Below are positions 5,644 to 7,707 of a DNA stretch of 7,707 nt, in pieces. Below the pieces are notes generated by a model, which worked only from the letters and a program-made list of their open reading frames with translations, did no database searches and was not told the origin of the DNA. Origin of the DNA: Candidatus Pacearchaeota archaeon (GTDB lineage Archaea; Nanobdellota; Nanobdellia; Pacearchaeales; GW2011-AR1); assembly GCA_015520065.1 (NCBI GenBank), contig WAQV01000068.1, positions 1-7,707 of the forward strand, written 5' to 3'. The translations under genes were made by a program, and so were the position numbers. Within the stretch, counting starts at the first letter, position 1. Every line of letters starts with the position of its first letter.

Positions 5644-5648
5644 ATATC
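5640..5648 (+). promoter_or_regulatory. TATA-like box for the 194-aa membrane protein gene
   Basis: TTTTATATC is centred about 25 nt before the ATG at 5669, consistent with a promoter giving a leaderless transcript. No SD sequence precedes that ATG (the upstream bases are ATTTTTCT), which supports leaderless translation. Confidence 0.5.
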
Positions 5649-5668
5649 CTATTTCTTATGATTTTTCT

Positions 5669-6253
5669 ATGAGAAAGATAATCACTCAGCGTGAAAAAGA
5701 CAGAATTAGGAGAAGAAACCAGATAATTGTCGGAAGTATTCTAATTTTTATAATGTTTTTCAGCGCATTAGGATACTCTTTTCAGGGAAAATCATCTTCA
5801 TCTGAAGGAGAGATTAGTTATAATGGATATAAATTTGTTAAGAACGGAAACTACTGGTTTACAACAATTGGAGATACTGGATTTGCATTCAGTTACAATC
5901 CAATAGAAACTCAAAATGTTCTGTTTTCAGCAGAGATGCCTTCTTTGGATAACTACTACTGGAATCCATTATATATTTTCTCAGACAGCAAGGAAGCAGA
6001 GATTGAGATTTACTCAAATTTAGGCCAGTTCGTTCAGAGAGTGCAGCAAGCATGCCTGGAATCTTTCAGCAATGACGAGAGATGCAAGAACCTTCCTGTG
6101 AAAAACTGCGAAAACAATTTTATTATTATGAGGCATTCAAATGCAACAAAAATAGAAAGAGATAAAAACTGCATTTTTATTTATTCAGATGAAGAAAACC
6201 TTACAAAAGCAACTGATGCATTCTTGTTCAAGGTTCTTGGGGTAACAAGTTAA
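5669..6253 (+). CDS. Membrane-anchored protein of unknown function, ectodomain with four cysteines (194 aa)
   Basis: I do not recognise this family. A strongly basic cytoplasmic N terminus (1-17, with RIRRR at 12-16) precedes one membrane segment (about 18-38, IIVGSILIFIMFFSALG), so by the positive-inside rule the remainder lies outside the membrane. A Ser-rich linker (42-45) leads to an ectodomain starting ISYNGYKF (49-56), with FSYNPIE (74-80), four Cys (129, 139, 147, 168) that could form two disulfides, and two N-glycosylation sequons (N158-A-T, N177-L-T). No catalytic motif is evident. The last 45 residues align by eye with the end of the next gene product (N-x-T, Cys, then a helix with KAT...F...VL). 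A TATA-like box 25 nt before the ATG, and absence of SD, support this start. The product is probably a surface-anchored protein paired with its neighbour. Confidence 0.85.
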   Translation: MRKIITQREKDRIRRRNQIIVGSILIFIMFFSALGYSFQGKSSSSEGEISYNGYKFVKNGNYWFTTIGDTGFAFSYNPIETQNVLFSAEMPSLDNYYWNPLYIFSDSKEAEIEIYSNLGQFVQRVQQACLESFSNDERCKNLPVKNCENNFIIMRHSNATKIERDKNCIFIYSDEENLTKATDAFLFKVLGVTS

Positions 6254-6273
6254 AATAATCAGAGTAACAAAAA

Positions 6274-7011
6274 ATGGCAAGAACAAAAGACTCAAAAAGA
6301 AAGACAACAAAAAAATCAAAACAAGGGCAAAAAAAGAAAGAGCAGTGCGAGATTTTTAAGATAGAGAAAGAGGGAAAAGAAAAAACACTAAAGATATGCG
6401 TTCCTGAAACAGAAAAAAAAGAGGCTGTTAATGAGAATATTGCTAAAAAGGAAAATAAGATTTTATTCTGGGTTTTTGTAACAGCAGCTGCATTAATTCT
6501 TATTGTAATTGCATCTTATTTTGGATTTAAATCTTTAAAGCACTTTAATTATAATGGAATGGAGTTTGATATCAGGAACGAGAGAGGAGTTATCTTTTAC
6601 CATACCTCTTTTCCATTAATGTATAAAGGGCTAATGGTGAACTATAATGTTTACATAAGAAATGACCCAAGAGAGCTTGAAAGCATACCTTTTAACGGAA
6701 GCATTGTTTTAAGAGAGATGATGGTTTTAAACTCTACTGACAGGTTTGTGTGCGATGGTGATGGAGGAATAGCAATATACAATTTTCAGCAGATTTTAGG
6801 AGCTCTTGGAACAAAGATAATCAAAGACCCTGACGCAGAGTGCGACCCCTTAGGAAGATATGTCTTTTTGAGAATACAGCCAGGAAATGTTACAGAGATA
6901 AAACAAACAGGAAAGGCATGTTATGATATGTATGTAAGCAACTGCGAGATACTTAAAGCAACAGAGAGATTCATAATGGAAGTGCTGACTGAGAAAATTG
7001 GAAAGAGATAG
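6274..7011 (+). CDS. Membrane-anchored paralogue of the preceding gene, with Lys-rich cytoplasmic tail (245 aa)
   Basis: Function unknown. A cytoplasmic N-terminal region of about 62 residues comes first: a Lys-rich stretch (3-23) and a short segment between C25 and C42 (CEIFKIEKEGKEKTLKIC) that could be a beta hairpin. A membrane helix follows (about 64-84, LFWVFVTAAALILIVIASYF). The external domain starts FNYNGMEFDI (91-100), parallel to ISYNGYKF in the previous product. It has four Cys (160, 190, 216, 224) and three sequons (N141-G-S, N153-S-T, N205-V-T). The C-terminal stretch YVFLRIQPGNVTEIKQTGKA (197-216) plus the following KATERFIMEVL matches the neighbour in order and spacing. The gap to the upstream gene is 20 nt with no convincing promoter, so the two are probably co-transcribed. 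It ends 15 nt from the convergent deaminase gene. Confidence 0.85.
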   Translation: MARTKDSKRKTTKKSKQGQKKKEQCEIFKIEKEGKEKTLKICVPETEKKEAVNENIAKKENKILFWVFVTAAALILIVIASYFGFKSLKHFNYNGMEFDIRNERGVIFYHTSFPLMYKGLMVNYNVYIRNDPRELESIPFNGSIVLREMMVLNSTDRFVCDGDGGIAIYNFQQILGALGTKIIKDPDAECDPLGRYVFLRIQPGNVTEIKQTGKACYDMYVSNCEILKATERFIMEVLTEKIGKR

Positions 7012-7016
7012 TATTC

Positions 7017-7023
7017 AAAAAAA
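7017..7023 (-). terminator. T-tract terminator candidate after the deaminase gene
   Basis: Seven A on the + strand give a run of seven T on the minus strand, four bases after the deaminase stop codon (7027-7029). This fits archaeal T-tract termination and separates the two convergent genes. Confidence 0.45.
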
Positions 7024-7026
7024 TCT

Positions 7027-7512
7027 CTAATTATTCCATCTTTTCAGAAAATAGTCAAAAGAGAGTTTGTTTAATTCCTCTGGACTGTAAACAGCATAAC
7101 CTTCTTTATGTAATAATACTAGCTCTATTCCAGCTTCATACAGCATTCTGCTGCAAACAGTGCATGACGGATTTCCTGAAGGAGCGATTTTACTGTTTTT
7201 AACCTTAATATGATACATTCTTGAGCCGCTAAGGGATTCTCCTTTTTTAACAGCATCTATTATTGCCATCTGCTCTGCATGAATTGCTGAACACATCTCC
7301 ACTCTGCTGTTATCTTTAATGTTTTCTCTGACGCATGGATTGCACAGCTTTTCAAGAGTGACTTTATTGTATCCTTTTCCAATAATATCGCAGTTTTTAA
7401 CTATTACAGCCCCTCTTTGAGATTTAATGCATGTTGATTTTATCGCCTCTTTCGCAGCAATTTTGATATACTTTTCCGCCTCTTTAATCTCTTCCCCTTT
7501 CAGATATCTCAT
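7027..7512 (-). CDS. Zinc-dependent cytidine/deoxycytidylate (CMP/dCMP-type) deaminase
   Basis: This protein is a member of the CMP/dCMP deaminase zinc-binding superfamily, which hydrolytically deaminates cytosine-type bases. Seen in the 161-aa product: RGAVIVKN (33-40), the HAE active site in CSAIHAEQMAI (74-84; H78 binds zinc, E80 shuttles protons) and SCTVCSRML (116-124; C117 and C120 bind zinc). The end LVLLHKEGYAVYSPEE (131-146) resembles dCMP deaminases more than free-cytidine deaminases. An extra pair C57/C60 (CNPC) before the active site is like the additional cysteines of the dCMP/ComEB branch. dCMP (making dUMP for thymidylate) is the best substrate guess, but a tRNA or other base deaminase is not excluded. 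ATG 7512 is chosen over upstream ATG 7593 because the longer form would overlap the DedA-like gene, adds a family-unlike hydrophobic stretch, and a TATA-like box lies 25 nt before 7512. Confidence 0.85.
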   Translation of the reverse strand: MRYLKGEEIKEAEKYIKIAAKEAIKSTCIKSQRGAVIVKNCDIIGKGYNKVTLEKLCNPCVRENIKDNSRVEMCSAIHAEQMAIIDAVKKGESLSGSRMYHIKVKNSKIAPSGNPSCTVCSRMLYEAGIELVLLHKEGYAVYSPEELNKLSFDYFLKRWNN

Positions 7513-7530
7513 TATTTTAGTTAAAACAAT

Positions 7531-7541
7531 GAATATAAAAA
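7531..7541 (-). promoter_or_regulatory. TATA-like box for the deaminase gene
   Basis: On the minus strand TTTTTATATTC lies in the 43-nt gap between the DedA-like stop and the deaminase ATG, centred about 24-26 nt before that ATG. No SD is seen. This suits a leaderless transcript and helps decide the deaminase start. Confidence 0.5.
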
Positions 7542-7555
7542 TCTTTAGGCATTGC

Positions 7556-7707
7556 TTACCTTCTTCTCTTATTAACAAAAAGATAGATGACAAGTATTAT
7601 AAGCGAAAACAGCAAAATTACTGGCATTAATGTATTAGTTTTCTCTTTTATAAGCTCTACATTGTTCCCAAACAAATATCCAAGAGATATAAGAATAATA
7701 GACCATA
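7556..7707 (-). CDS. DedA-family-like membrane protein, C-terminal fragment (cut by window edge)
   Basis: The minus strand is open from the window edge to a TAA at 7556-7558, encoding the last 49 residues of a membrane protein. It contains a glycine motif (ISLGYLFGNN, residues 6-15 of the fragment), a short polar stretch (16-25), a hydrophobic helix (about 26-44, LMPVILLFSLIILVIYLFV) and a basic tail NKRRR. GYLFG-N followed by a linker and a last transmembrane helix is the usual C terminus of DedA/VTT-domain proteins, which in bacteria move polyprenyl-phosphate or phospholipids across the membrane. The assignment rests on this short tail, so it is tentative. The gene is upstream of the deaminase on the same strand, 43 nt apart with a separate TATA-like box between them. 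Confidence 0.65.
   Translation of the reverse strand, partial: WSIILISLGYLFGNNVELIKEKTNTLMPVILLFSLIILVIYLFVNKRRR

Noticed and set aside
7513..7593. N-terminal extension of the deaminase from ATG 7593
   Set aside because: It would overlap the end of the DedA-like gene, adds a hydrophobic stretch foreign to the family, and covers the TATA-like box placed 25 nt before ATG 7512.
7427..7630. Plus-strand 67-aa frame at the right end
   Set aside because: It lies opposite the deaminase start, its promoter and the DedA-like end, both of which are better supported on the minus strand.

Overview
The window looks like AT-rich archaeal chromosome. The main evidence is an archaeal proteasome/exosome gene cluster: psmA, SBDS, rrp4, rrp41 and rrp42, all on the + strand and packed end to end, followed by rpoK. 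Gene starts of stop-N-ATG or overlapping ATGA type, A/T-rich TATA-like boxes about 25 nt before outer start codons, and very short intergenic gaps fit a small, compact archaeal genome. A DPANN-type or other small-genome archaeon is my inference from the compactness and the many short unknown ORFs; no single gene here proves it.

Layout. (1) 1-968: prephenate dehydratase (PheA) with a C-terminal ACT domain. Its frame has no ATG, GTG or TTG start upstream of the catalytic domain. (2) 969-1112: a 144-nt regulatory gap with two TATA-like boxes, an 11-codon upstream ORF and a perfect 11-bp hairpin ending one base before the psmA ATG. (3) 1113-5624: one probable transcription unit: psmA, a 76-aa unknown, SBDS, rrp4, a 91-aa unknown, rrp41, rrp42 and rpoK. 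It joins protein degradation (20S alpha ring), ribosome maturation (SBDS), 3'-5' RNA degradation (the Rrp41/Rrp42 ring with the Rrp4 cap) and transcription (RNA polymerase subunit K). (4) 5625-5668: a T-rich gap that probably ends that unit and carries a TATA-like box for the next. (5) 5669-7011: two single-pass membrane proteins with divergent but recognisably related ectodomains, an apparent tandem paralogue pair of unknown function. (6) 7012-7707, minus strand: a zinc-dependent CMP/dCMP-type deaminase and, upstream of it, the C-terminal 49 residues of a DedA-like membrane protein cut by the window edge.

No tRNA, rRNA, CRISPR array, insertion sequence or integrase was seen. The most interesting items are the two unrecognised small ORFs inserted in a conserved superoperon, the long acidic C-terminal tail on RpoK, the tandem ectodomain pair, and a PheA with eroded allosteric motifs and no visible start codon.
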